Positions 23,005 to 31,329 are shown, numbered from the stretch's first letter. The stretch: DNA of 34,122 nucleotides from Lachnospiraceae bacterium (GCA_017513005.1 JAFWDM010000025.1:1-34122), one strand, 5' to 3'. A program made the numbers and translations. The notes: generated by a model not told the origin, from the letters alone.

Positions 23005-23160
23005 CCCTTCTGCAGCAGGTTTTGCTGCAGATGTCCTGCTTACTGACGTTCTGCGGAACGCAGGCTCTTGTCTTAACGCAGCAGGTTTTGCAGATTTTGC
23101 TGCAGATGTCCTGCATGGGACCTGATACAGAATAACCTGTATATCCTGTATATCCTGTTT
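23005..23160. repeat. Mixed short repeats between azlC and azlD
   Basis: GCAGCAGGTTTTGCTGCAGA at 23024 recurs in expanded form from about 23080 (GCAGCAGGTTTTGCAGATTT, then GCTGCAGATGTCCTGC). CCTGTATATCCTGTATATCCTG (12-bp period) lies near 23133-23155. Together they fill most of the azlC-azlD gap. Confidence 0.75.
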
Positions 23161-23178
23161 GTACGTTCTGGTGATCCT

Positions 23179-23880
23179 TTACTGCGATTCCTCCGCCGTA
23201 TCCTCCATCCGGTGCCGGAGGAGGGTCAGGACAGCTGTGATCAGCAGCATGGCCGGGATCAGGAAGCGCCCGGGCCCGAACAGGATCCGGCACACAAGGG
23301 TACACAGAAGGCCGGTCAGCGCAGGGATGTGGTCTCTGCTTTCCAGCCACTGCCCGGTGAAGGCCGCGATAAAAAGAGCCGTCATGGAGAACTCGATCCC
23401 CTCTGTGCTGAAGGGAAGTACCGTGCCAAGAGCACTTCCCAGGACACTGCCGGTGACCCAGTAGCTGTGGCAGAAGAGAGTCACGAGAAAGCGATAGGCC
23501 TGCGGCTCCGCCCCCTCCGGCACCTCCCCGCCCACGAGCAGGGTGTAGACCTCATCCGTCAGGCCGAAGATCATATAGGGCTTAAACCTGCCCGCATCCC
23601 GGTAGCGCCCGATCATGGAAATGCTGTAAAAAAGATGCCTGGCATTGACCATGATACTGGTCAGGATCCCCGTAAGCAGCGAGGCCCCCGACGCAAGCAT
23701 GCTGGCACCGACATACTGCAGGGACCCCGCATAGATGAAGAGGCTCATGGCGAAAGCCCATGGCAGGCCGTAGCCGGCGCCGCGCAGCAGGATCCCGAAG
23801 CCGGTCCCCAGGACAATATATCCCGCCATGACCGGGATCGACCTGATCAGGGCGGCTTTGACTGTGTTTCGATTCATCAT
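23179..23880 (-). CDS. azlC: AzlC family amino acid exporter subunit
   Basis: The 233-residue membrane protein has the AzlC layout: an N-terminal amphipathic start (ALIRSIPVMAGYIVLGTGFGILLRG), AMSLFIYAGSLQYVGASMLASGA (about 39-61), the conserved loop NARHLFYSISMIGRY (about 73-87), FGLTDEVYTLL (about 97-107) and several C-terminal helices. It is the large subunit of a branched-chain amino acid exporter, acting with AzlD encoded next. The start is ATG 23880 or the adjacent ATG; the ribosome site is weak (AGAAAGA). A 19-bp triple repeat lies just upstream, where a promoter or leader would be. Confidence 0.95.
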   Translation of the reverse strand: MMNRNTVKAALIRSIPVMAGYIVLGTGFGILLRGAGYGLPWAFAMSLFIYAGSLQYVGASMLASGASLLTGILTSIMVNARHLFYSISMIGRYRDAGRFKPYMIFGLTDEVYTLLVGGEVPEGAEPQAYRFLVTLFCHSYWVTGSVLGSALGTVLPFSTEGIEFSMTALFIAAFTGQWLESRDHIPALTGLLCTLVCRILFGPGRFLIPAMLLITAVLTLLRHRMEDTAEESQ

Positions 23881-23906
23881 CAGGATATCTTTCTAATCAC
23901 CGTTAA

Positions 23907-23963
23907 TTCAGTCAGTGGATCTTCTTTCAGTCACTGATTCTTTTGCAGTCACCGGATCTTGTC
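23907..23963. repeat. 19-bp tandem repeat, three copies
   Basis: Units at 23907, 23926 and 23945 follow TTCAGTCASTGATTCTTYT. They lie 27 bases upstream of azlC, in the gap to the AAA ATPase gene. Confidence 0.75.
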
Positions 23964-24000
23964 CTGCTTTGCGGATCAGAATCGTGCGCCGCCACTGAGA

Positions 24001-25689
24001 TTACTGTTGCCGGGAGGTATCCGGCTTTTTAATCATCGCGAATTTTCGGAAGAAGGCGATGCCGTAGCACACCGCTTTCTCATAGCCCGGTTCCAGGCGG
24101 CGCACGTATCCCTTTTCTTCGATCTGTCGCAGGGCATCATCGCAGTCTGCGCCCATGCCTTCCTGCGTGGCTGACTTCTTCGCTTCGATCAGCAGGACTC
24201 TTCGGTTCCTGCGGTCCTTGACCAGCACATCGAACCTGCCGAGGCCGCTCTCCTTATTGGAATCAACTGCATAGCCCAGACCGACAAACAGCCCGACAAG
24301 AAAGGCGTGGTAATAGTCTTCGTGATAATCCATGAAGCTGATCGTATCCCACAGAAAATCATTCAGATGCCTGGAAGCAGTGACTGTATCCTCACTCCAG
24401 AGAGCCGACATCAATTCACGCTGCCGGCCTGTATCCAGCGTATCTGTAAAAAGCTTCACTACGGTATCTTCAAAGATACGGCTGATCTCTGCATTGGGAA
24501 TCTTTAACGGTACATCCTCTTCATCCGCATCCGGATCAGCTTTTGTCAGATACCCTGTCATCAGCAGAACACTCCACAGATTCTGCTCCGTCTCATGCAG
24601 CGTATCATAGGTCAGTTCGTCGGAAATCTTCTCGGTAATGCTTCCGCCGGATAATAATGTTTCAAACTTATCTGATACATCCAGATCATCACGCCCCACG
24701 AAGTCTCTGATGATGCCGTTTCCACTGGTGTTGCGCCAATAATTCTTCGGCTTTGCATTCCGTCTCTTCAGTAATGCGGCCGCGTAGCTTGCAACATCCC
24801 ATGGGCAGTATACGGAAGTATTCCCGAAAATATATCCGTCGTACCATTCTTTGAAAACCGCAGCTTTTTCCCCACGGTCAGCAGACGAAAGAAGCTCATC
24901 GACTTCCTCCTGTGTGAATCCGAAGTACTCCGAGAAGTCTTCATCCAGCACAGAGTAGGAAGCAAAATTATTTGTACCGGTAAAGATACTCTCTTTGGCG
25001 ATACGGAGGCATCCTGTGCCCACAGCGAATTTCAGATATTCATTTGTCTTCAGCGCAATGCTGAGCATGCCCTTAATGACATCAAGCATCTGCTCATAAA
25101 AGCGATTCTGCGCCGTATTCTTTTCGCTTGCCTTCGCAAGCGGCACATCATACTCATCGATCAGCAGGATCACAGGCTTTCCGTACACAGCATGCATCAT
25201 GCGCATAATGGTTTGTAAGGAATTTTTTATTTCTTCCTGATCCGCTTCCTTGAACAACAATCTGTGGAAGACCTCCACATCAGCATAAGAAACGGACGTA
25301 TCCTTCTCAAGGTTGGGAAATTTGATGCACAGCTTTGCAATGGTTCCTGCAAGCATCTTATAGGCGCTCTCAAAATCCAGCCCGTCCACATCCTTAAACG
25401 ATATAAACAGCACCGGATACTGATTCATCCATTTCGAACAGAAGTCCCGGTGCTTCGAGATATTAAGCCCATCAAACACCGCCCTGCTGTCACGATTGAT
25501 GTCAAAGAAGCTCTCCATCATGCTTAAGTTGAGTGTCTTGCCAAACCTGCGGGGCCGGGTAAACAGAGTCACTTTATTATTTGTCTGTCCGACAAGATCA
25601 TAGAGCAGGTCTGATTTATCCACATAGTACAGCCCGGTTTTTCTGATTTCGTCAAAGCTCTCATCTCCCACAGCAATATGTACAGCCAT
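24001..25689 (-). CDS. AAA-ATPase-like protein with PD-(D/E)XK nuclease domain (PDDEXK_9 type)
   Basis: The 562-residue protein has an N-terminal AAA-ATPase-like domain that opens MAVHIAVGDESFDEIRKTGLYYVDKS. It has a variant P-loop RPRRFGKT (about 45-52) and Walker B VILLIDEYD (about 171-179). A helical middle (DRGEKAAVFKEWYDGYIFG, about 270-288) follows. The C-terminal nuclease-like domain carries GRFDVLVKDRRNRRVLLIEAKKS, with the Asp...Glu-x-Lys core. Such proteins are abundant, often multicopy, in gut Firmicutes and Bacteroidetes; their role is unproven, and defence or mobile-element functions have been suggested. AGGAGG precedes ATG 25689. It stands alone, divergent from the ABC transporter, with about 490 bases of repeat- and promoter-containing DNA between. 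Confidence 0.9.
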   Translation of the reverse strand: MAVHIAVGDESFDEIRKTGLYYVDKSDLLYDLVGQTNNKVTLFTRPRRFGKTLNLSMMESFFDINRDSRAVFDGLNISKHRDFCSKWMNQYPVLFISFKDVDGLDFESAYKMLAGTIAKLCIKFPNLEKDTSVSYADVEVFHRLLFKEADQEEIKNSLQTIMRMMHAVYGKPVILLIDEYDVPLAKASEKNTAQNRFYEQMLDVIKGMLSIALKTNEYLKFAVGTGCLRIAKESIFTGTNNFASYSVLDEDFSEYFGFTQEEVDELLSSADRGEKAAVFKEWYDGYIFGNTSVYCPWDVASYAAALLKRRNAKPKNYWRNTSGNGIIRDFVGRDDLDVSDKFETLLSGGSITEKISDELTYDTLHETEQNLWSVLLMTGYLTKADPDADEEDVPLKIPNAEISRIFEDTVVKLFTDTLDTGRQRELMSALWSEDTVTASRHLNDFLWDTISFMDYHEDYYHAFLVGLFVGLGYAVDSNKESGLGRFDVLVKDRRNRRVLLIEAKKSATQEGMGADCDDALRQIEEKGYVRRLEPGYEKAVCYGIAFFRKFAMIKKPDTSRQQ

Positions 25690-25804
25690 TTCCCGGGCCT
25701 CCTTTCCTTCTCACGATTTGACATTCCCGGAAACCGATCTCTCTTTACATCAAGTTGATTTGTCCTCCGTCTCCTGCGACACCGGGATTCAGCGACACTG
25801 TGAC

Positions 25805-25875
25805 AAAGCGAGTTTCCTTTTTGCGCGCGTATCCCACGACTGAAGTCACGGGTATTGCGCGATGAAGAATAAAAT
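25805..25875 (-). mobile_element. IS200/IS605-like end hairpin (copy 2)
   Basis: Reverse complement of 273-344 with about 80 percent identity by eye. On minus, GCGCAATA CCCGTGAC TTCA GTCGTGGG ATACGCGC forms a hairpin of the type at ends of IS200/IS605 elements. No transposase gene is adjacent. It lies between the divergent AAA ATPase and ABC transporter genes. Confidence 0.6.
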
Positions 25876-25991
25876 CATTATAATCGTCTATTCTGACGAG
25901 GGCAATATCCCCTGGAAAGGATGTTTTGATTACTTAAAACATTTCGGATATATGAATCAAATCTCGAGCAGTTCATGAGGTGGGCATTTAT

Positions 25992-26060
25992 GTGAAACAG
26001 GGGACAGTTCCGCGGTTCACACTCCGGTTCACGCATTCTGAAACGAAGAACTGTCCCTTG
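25992..26060. repeat. REP-like inverted repeat (GGGGACAGTTC / GAACTGTCCC)
   Basis: GTGAAACAGGGGACAGTTC (25992-26010) faces GAACTGTCCC (26048-26057), with two GGTTCAC words in the loop region. The motif belongs to the same family as 189-227, 22612-22668 and 29785-29891. Confidence 0.7.
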
Positions 26061-26066
26061 TCCAAC

Positions 26067-26094
26067 TTGATTGATAAGAAAACGATGATATACT
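26067..26094 (+). promoter_or_regulatory. Sigma-A type promoter for the ABC transporter operon
   Basis: TTGATT (26067-26072) and TATACT (26089-26094) are spaced 16 bases apart, 82 bases before the start at 26177. The -10 box is good and the -35 box has four of six consensus bases. Confidence 0.6.
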
Positions 26095-26176
26095 TTTCTT
26101 AAAATGGTTCTGAACCAGAGATTCGGGAAGTATGTACTGCCTCCCCGGCGGGCGGCATGGCCGGAAAGGATGGAAG

Positions 26177-28606
26177 ATGAATAGACGTAAAAGAATGACC
26201 GCACTATTTGTGGTGCTCTTCCTGTTGTTTTCACCTGTGCTTTCGGTGAAGGGAGAATCATCAGCAGCTGATCAAGAGGGAAAAGCCGGCTGGCAGGCTT
26301 ATGACGGGAAGCGGATCGGGGTACTGACCGGTACGCCTCTGGAGAATATTGCCGCTGAGAATTTTCCGAACAGCGAATATCTGTATTTCGATTCCTATCC
26401 GGATCTGAGCGCTGCGCTTCTTGCGGGGAAAATCGATGCGTTTCTTGCGGATGAACCCAATATCAAGATGATGCATTATGAACAGCCTGCGCTTGCTTAT
26501 ATCCCGGATAAGATCACCAGGCAGGATGTCAGCTTTGCCTTCCGCAAGAATGATGAAAAGGAAGCTGCTCTGTGTGATGAGTTCAATGCATTTCTGGACA
26601 AGGCGCGGGCGGACGGAACGCTTGCTGAAATTGACGAGATCTGGATGGGCACAGATGAGGCCAAAAAGACGGTCGATACGTCTGATCTTACGGGCGAAAA
26701 CGGTACGATCAGGGTCGTGACGACCGCAACAGATGCTCCGTGGTCCTATATCAAGGACGGCAGAAACGTCGGCTACGACATCGACCTTGTGGTGCGGTTC
26801 TGCCGCGCCGGCGGATACACCCTGAAGCTTTCAGATGTGGATTTTTCTGGCCGGATCAGTGCCGTGCAGGCCGGAAAATGCGATTTCTGCACGGGTATGA
26901 ACGTGACGGAGGAGCGAAAGGAGCAGGTCCTGTTTTCGGATCCCACCTACAATGGGGGCATCGTGCTGGCAGTACCTTCGCAGGATCTTTCCGGCAATGT
27001 CGATTCAGCTGCCAATCCATCTGCCGATCCAACTGCCGATCCAACTGCCGATCCGGCTGCGGCGGTTCCCGAGTTCAGGACATTTGCAGACTTAAACGGA
27101 AAAACGATCTCCATGCTCACGGGTGCCCCCTTTGAGGCGCTGATCTCTTCAAAGGTAGAAAATGTAAAGGAATTTACCTATTATCAGACCATGCCGGATA
27201 TGATGCTCGGTGTCAGGAGCGGAAAGACCGATGCCGGACTGATGAACAACGCCGTCGCGGAGCTGGCAGCCAATAAAGATCCGGGGCTTGCCATTTTCCC
27301 GGAAAGCCTCGGCCAAACAGCCTTCGGGCTTGCTTTTCAAAAGGGAGATGAGAGATGCCGCCAATGGCAGGAGGCTTATGACCGGATCCCCGCAGAGACC
27401 AGGAATGCGCTCTGGAAAAAATGGACCGGGGCAGATGACACTGTGAAGACGCTGCCGGAGCAGGACTGGCCCGGGGCAAACGGAACCGTACAGGTTGCGG
27501 CCTGTGATGCCCTGGAGCCCATGAGTTATGTGGGACAGGGCGGGGACCTGCTCGGGCTGGACATCGAGACGATCCTTCTCATTGCCAGGGAGCTGGATGT
27601 ACATGTGGAGTTTACGCCCATGGATTTTTCCGCCGTCCTGTCCTCGATCGGATCCGGGAAGGCGGATATCGGGTGCGGATCCATTGTGACAAGCGACGAG
27701 CGAAAGGAAACAATGGACTTCGTCGAATACCGGAAGGCTCTGTTTGTTCTGATCGTGCGCGCCGGCGGATCCGGGGGCGGATCTGGATCTGTACGGGCAG
27801 GCGGATCCGGAGGCGGATCCGGATCTGTACGGGCAGGCGAATCCGGAGGCGGATCAGGATCCGTGCGCGCGGACAAGTCCTTTTTTGCCGGTGTACGGGA
27901 AAGCTTTTATAAGACATTTATCAGAGAAAACAGATACAGGCTCTTCATCGACGGCGTCATAACGACACTGACCATCACAGTCCTCTCCATCCTGTTTGGG
28001 ACTGCCCTGGGATTTCTCATATATATGCTGTGCCGGAACGGAGGCAGGATCCCGGATATCCTGTCGCGGCTTTTTGTGTGGCTGATCCAGGGCATGCCGG
28101 TCGTCGTGCTCTTGATGATCCTGTATTACATCATTTTCGCAAAGACACAGATGAGCGGGACTGTCGTAGCGGTGATTGCCTTTACGCTTGTTTTTGGCGC
28201 CGCTGTTTTCGGAATGCTCAAAATGGGTGTCGGAGCGGTCGACCAGGGACAGATGGAAGCCGCCCTGGCGCTCGGTTACGGGAGAACGCACGCCTTTTTC
28301 CGGATCATCCTGCCCCAGGCCCTGCCGCATTTCCTGCCGTCCTACAAGGGGGAAGTGGTCTCCCTGATCAAAGCGACCGCGATCGTGGGCTACATTGCCG
28401 TACAGGACCTGACCAAAATGGGAGACATTGTGAGGGGCCGGACCTATGAAGCCTTCTTCCCCCTGATCGCGGTGGCGGTCATCTATTTTCTCCTGGGCGG
28501 CCTTCTGACCTTCCTTGCAGGCAGGATCGAAAAGCTGCTCAATCCCAGGAGGCGGAAAAAGGAAGCGATCCTGGGAGGCATAGAGCAGGGAGGTGCCGGA
28601 AAATGA
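26177..28606 (+). CDS. Polar amino acid ABC transporter: fused substrate-binding lobes and permease
   Basis: The 809-residue protein starts with a signal segment (MNRRKRMTALFVVLFLLFSPVLS) and carries four lobe-like segments of the family 3 solute-binding fold. Residues about 40-160 look like a second lobe plus C-terminal helices (GKRIGVLTGTPLENIAAENFP). About 175-267 is a first lobe (ENGTIRVVTTATDAPWSYIKDG). About 300-420 is a second lobe (LNGKTISMLTGAPFEALI) and about 433-529 a first lobe (ANGTVQVAACDALEPMSYVG). A linker of ADPT repeats (about 279-294) and a Gly-Ser linker (527-562) separate parts. The permease (about 573-790) has the EAA loop EAALALGYGRTHAFFRIILPQA. It should import polar amino acids. 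Start 26177 has GGATGGA just upstream. Its stop overlaps the ATPase start (ATGA). Confidence 0.92.
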   Translation: MNRRKRMTALFVVLFLLFSPVLSVKGESSAADQEGKAGWQAYDGKRIGVLTGTPLENIAAENFPNSEYLYFDSYPDLSAALLAGKIDAFLADEPNIKMMHYEQPALAYIPDKITRQDVSFAFRKNDEKEAALCDEFNAFLDKARADGTLAEIDEIWMGTDEAKKTVDTSDLTGENGTIRVVTTATDAPWSYIKDGRNVGYDIDLVVRFCRAGGYTLKLSDVDFSGRISAVQAGKCDFCTGMNVTEERKEQVLFSDPTYNGGIVLAVPSQDLSGNVDSAANPSADPTADPTADPAAAVPEFRTFADLNGKTISMLTGAPFEALISSKVENVKEFTYYQTMPDMMLGVRSGKTDAGLMNNAVAELAANKDPGLAIFPESLGQTAFGLAFQKGDERCRQWQEAYDRIPAETRNALWKKWTGADDTVKTLPEQDWPGANGTVQVAACDALEPMSYVGQGGDLLGLDIETILLIARELDVHVEFTPMDFSAVLSSIGSGKADIGCGSIVTSDERKETMDFVEYRKALFVLIVRAGGSGGGSGSVRAGGSGGGSGSVRAGESGGGSGSVRADKSFFAGVRESFYKTFIRENRYRLFIDGVITTLTITVLSILFGTALGFLIYMLCRNGGRIPDILSRLFVWLIQGMPVVVLLMILYYIIFAKTQMSGTVVAVIAFTLVFGAAVFGMLKMGVGAVDQGQMEAALALGYGRTHAFFRIILPQALPHFLPSYKGEVVSLIKATAIVGYIAVQDLTKMGDIVRGRTYEAFFPLIAVAVIYFLLGGLLTFLAGRIEKLLNPRRRKKEAILGGIEQGGAGK
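27011..27058 (+). repeat. 12-bp in-frame repeat, four copies
   Basis: GCCAATCCATCT, GCCGATCCAACT (twice) and GCCGATCCGGCT encode ANPS-ADPT-ADPT-ADPA between two binding lobes of the transporter protein. Confidence 0.88.
27755..27862 (+). repeat. 36-bp in-frame repeat encoding a Gly-Ser linker, three copies
   Basis: Three 36-bp units encode VRAGGSGGGSGS, VRAGGSGGGSGS and VRAGESGGGSGS, then VRAD. The units are almost identical (GGCGGATCCGGATCTGTACG core) and join the last binding lobe to the permease. Confidence 0.95.
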
Positions 28607-29772
28607 TCGAGATCAGAAATCTGAAAAAAGAATACGAGACCGTCACACCCTTAAAGGATGTCAGTGTCACGATCCATGACGGCGACGTGATCTCCGTGAT
28701 CGGCCCCTCCGGGACCGGTAAATCGACCTTTATACGGTGTATCAACATGCTGGAGAAGCCCACCTCCGGCCAGATCATCGTGGACGGTGAGGAGATCACC
28801 GCAAGGGGTACGGATATCAAAAAAGTCCGGCAGAAGATGGGCATGGTATTCCAGTCCTTCAATCTTTTCGGACACCTGACAGTCATAGAAAACCTTATGC
28901 TCGCACCGATGGACATTTTAAAGAAGACCCGTCAGGAGGCCTATGACAGGGGAATGGAGCTCCTGAAAAGAGTCGGCCTTGCAGAGAAGGCGCTCAGCTA
29001 CCCGGATGAGCTTTCGGGCGGACAGAAGCAGCGCGTGGCGATCGCCAGGACACTTGCCATGGATCCGGATGTGATCCTGCTCGATGAGCCGACCAGCGCG
29101 CTTGACCCCACCATGGTCTCGGAGGTCCAGGCGGTGATCAGGGACCTGTCGAAAAGCGGAAAGACCATGCTGATCGTCACCCACGAGATGAATTTCGCAA
29201 GAGCCATCTCCAACAGGGTCTTTTATATGGATGAGGGCGGAATCTACGAGGAGGGAACGCCCGATGAAATATTCGACAGCCCCAAAAAGGAACTGACCAG
29301 GCGCTTTATCAAGGGCCTGAAGGTATTCGAGGCAGTCATTGACCGCAGAGACTACGACTTTATCGGCTTCGGGGCCGCGCTTGACAGCTATCTTCTCAAG
29401 AATGATGTCGCTCCGGCGCAAAAATACCGGATCCGGCTTGCCATCGAGGAGCTTGTCCAACAGATCCTCCTGCCGGTCTATGAGCAGCCTCTTAAGCAGT
29501 CTTATGAACAGCCTCTTAAACAGCCTGATAACCAGCCTCTTAATCAGCCTTTTATATTTGAACAGCCTTTTATAAGAGTAAATGTTGAATATTCTCCCGG
29601 GGACGCCGCCTGTCTGATCGACGTAAGATACAAGGGCGCTCCGTTCGATATCCACGACACCGGAAACGACCTGTCCCTCGCTGTCCTGAAAAGCATCGTA
29701 AAGGATATGGAGTATCGCTTCCATGAAGAAGATGACGAGCCCAATCATGTAAGGATATGGATCCGGCAGTGA
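28603..29772 (+). CDS. Amino acid ABC transporter ATP-binding protein with C-terminal GHKL-like domain
   Basis: Residues 1-243 are a complete polar amino acid-type ABC ATPase: Walker A GPSGTGKST (34-42), Q-loop FQSFNLFG (83-90), signature LSGGQKQR (138-145), Walker B VILLDEP (157-163) and switch His in IVTHE (191-195). It powers the fused permease encoded just upstream, whose stop overlaps this start (ATGA). Residues about 247-389 are extra. YRIRLAIEELVQQIL (275-289), VRYKGAPFDIHDTGNDLSLAVLKSIV (341-366) and the final NHVRIWI resemble the histidine-kinase-like ATPase fold of RsbW/anti-sigma type, but the N-box Asn and the ATP-contact glycines look lost. A 24-bp repeat (residues about 293-323) is inserted inside this domain. 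The extra domain may regulate transport; that is inference. Confidence 0.92.
   Translation: MIEIRNLKKEYETVTPLKDVSVTIHDGDVISVIGPSGTGKSTFIRCINMLEKPTSGQIIVDGEEITARGTDIKKVRQKMGMVFQSFNLFGHLTVIENLMLAPMDILKKTRQEAYDRGMELLKRVGLAEKALSYPDELSGGQKQRVAIARTLAMDPDVILLDEPTSALDPTMVSEVQAVIRDLSKSGKTMLIVTHEMNFARAISNRVFYMDEGGIYEEGTPDEIFDSPKKELTRRFIKGLKVFEAVIDRRDYDFIGFGAALDSYLLKNDVAPAQKYRIRLAIEELVQQILLPVYEQPLKQSYEQPLKQPDNQPLNQPFIFEQPFIRVNVEYSPGDAACLIDVRYKGAPFDIHDTGNDLSLAVLKSIVKDMEYRFHEEDDEPNHVRIWIRQ
29479..29571 (+). repeat. 24-bp in-frame repeat in the ATPase C-terminal domain
   Basis: Units encode YEQPLKQS, YEQPLKQP and DNQPLNQP, followed by the partial FIFEQPF. Nucleotide units share CAGCCTCTTAAGCAG with substitutions increasing rightward. 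Confidence 0.88.
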
Positions 29773-29784
29773 GCGGAGACAGGG

Positions 29785-29891
29785 GGACAGTATGAACCAG
29801 GGAATGGTTTCCCTGTTTGGGTGAAACGGCAGTATAAACCAGGGGACGGTTTCCTTGTTTGGGTGAAACAAGGAACCATCCCCTGGTTCAT
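29785..29891. repeat. REP-like element: two direct 42/43-bp units plus one inverted unit
   Basis: 29785-29827 and 29828-29869 are direct copies (core ACCAGGGGACGGTTTCCTTG and TTTGGGTGAAAC). 29870-29891 is the reverse complement of the core (AAGGAACCATCCCCTGGTTC). It fills the gap between the convergent ATPase genes ending at 29772 and 29905 and can fold into a strong hairpin, so it may end transcription from both sides. Confidence 0.85.
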
Positions 29892-29904
29892 GAAGAATGC
29901 TGTT

Positions 29905-31329
29905 TCAGTCCATGGCATACAGGTCCTCCAGCGTATAGAGCTGCACCATATTTCTGTCAATATTGTCAAACCATTCCGTAAAGCCTCCCAGAGAAAAGAG
30001 CAGGTATTTTAACACCCTGTACTTTGTCGGGATCACCTTGCTTCTCCGGACCAGTGCCTCATAGACGGATTTGTCCAGCGGCCTGTTCCGGAACTTGCAC
30101 TCGCCTGCCACCAGGGCCTTGTCCACGGAGGATAGTCCCACGACGTCCACGTCTGCGGTCTGCGATATTTTTCTTCCCTGCCCGTCGTCCACTGTTTCCG
30201 TCCCCCACCAGGTTCCTGTCTGTGTGATGAAACAGCCAAACCGGTCGCTTTCTCCGTTCGCAAGAACATATTCTCTGCACATTTGTTCAAAGATACTCCC
30301 CATGAACTCATGAAGCTCAGGCTTTACCGCCCGTTCATACCAGGCACCCCCGCGTCCGATCTCGATCATGCTCACCGCTTTGGACACAAATCTGTACCAG
30401 AACCGGAACATGGAATCCTTGAGGACATACTGCGTCTTCTTCCGGTTTTTTTCCTCTGTGATGCAGGTTTTCTTTTCGACCAGCCCGACACTGATCAGCT
30501 TTCCCAGCGAATACAGTACAGTGCTCTCTCTTTCATGTACCTTATCCGCGATCAGATGGAGAGAGTTTTCTCCCCAGGCGATCTGTTCAATGACATTGTT
30601 GACAAGAGCTGTCTCCGAAAATTCCTGCGCCAGGAAATTCCGCGGCTCATCATAGAGATACCCGTCTGTAGAGAAAAACAGGTGCTGAATATTCTCATCC
30701 AGTGAAGCGTCAGGATCCAAAAGAGACAGGTACTTTGCGACCCCTCCCGTGATCCCGTAGCAAATCGCCTTCTCCTCCAGTGTATACGATGGAACAAATA
30801 AAGCCGCCTCCAGGTAATGAAAGGGCTCCAGTCTGATCTGTGAATCCCGTCTCCCGAAAAGAGGGCTCTTTTCACTCAAAACTCTGCTTTCCATAAAGCT
30901 CAGTGAGGACCCGCACAGAATCAGAAACAGATTTCTGTCCTTCCACTTCGTATCAATATATTTCTGCAGGACAGATAAAAGCGCTTCATCGTTTTCCGCC
31001 CAATATGGCAGTTCATCGATCACAAAGACCAGGGTCTCTTCCGACAGCCTGTCGGTCATGAAGTCAAAAAGCGCCTCGCACGTCGAAAACCTTGCGCCGC
31101 TGATTGAAGGCTCCAGCGCAGAGATCACCTGCTCCGTTAGCAGCTCCAGATTCCTGTCTGCTCCCACTTTCGAAGCTGTATAATAGACTGCCTTTTTTTC
31201 CTTGATAAATTCCGCCAGCAGTGTCGATTTGCCGACTCTCCTGCGCCCTGTCACAACTGTCATATGGAATCCGCCTTTTTCATATAGTTGTGTCAGAGAA
31301 TCCAGCTCTTTTTGTCGCCCTATGAACAT
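29905..31329 (-). CDS. AAA family ATPase with DUF234/PD-(D/E)XK C-terminal domain
   Basis: The 474-residue protein belongs to the archaeal-type ATPase group. It starts MFIGRQKELDSLTQLYEKG and has Walker A VVTGRRRVGKSTLL (about 23-36), Walker B LVFVIDELPYW (about 104-114) and a sensor-like LILCGSSLSFME (about 136-147). A winged-helix region (IADKVHERESTVLYSLGKL) follows. The C-terminal DUF234-type nuclease-like domain has TADVDVVGL...ALVAGECKF (Asp...Glu-x-Lys). The function of these solitary ATPases is not established. The start at 31329 is chosen because GGGGGGTTGAA precedes this ATG; upstream in-frame codons to 31419 lack a ribosome site. A perfect 28-bp AT palindrome at 31454-31481 lies upstream and may be its operator. 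Confidence 0.88.
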   Translation of the reverse strand: MFIGRQKELDSLTQLYEKGGFHMTVVTGRRRVGKSTLLAEFIKEKKAVYYTASKVGADRNLELLTEQVISALEPSISGARFSTCEALFDFMTDRLSEETLVFVIDELPYWAENDEALLSVLQKYIDTKWKDRNLFLILCGSSLSFMESRVLSEKSPLFGRRDSQIRLEPFHYLEAALFVPSYTLEEKAICYGITGGVAKYLSLLDPDASLDENIQHLFFSTDGYLYDEPRNFLAQEFSETALVNNVIEQIAWGENSLHLIADKVHERESTVLYSLGKLISVGLVEKKTCITEEKNRKKTQYVLKDSMFRFWYRFVSKAVSMIEIGRGGAWYERAVKPELHEFMGSIFEQMCREYVLANGESDRFGCFITQTGTWWGTETVDDGQGRKISQTADVDVVGLSSVDKALVAGECKFRNRPLDKSVYEALVRRSKVIPTKYRVLKYLLFSLGGFTEWFDNIDRNMVQLYTLEDLYAMD

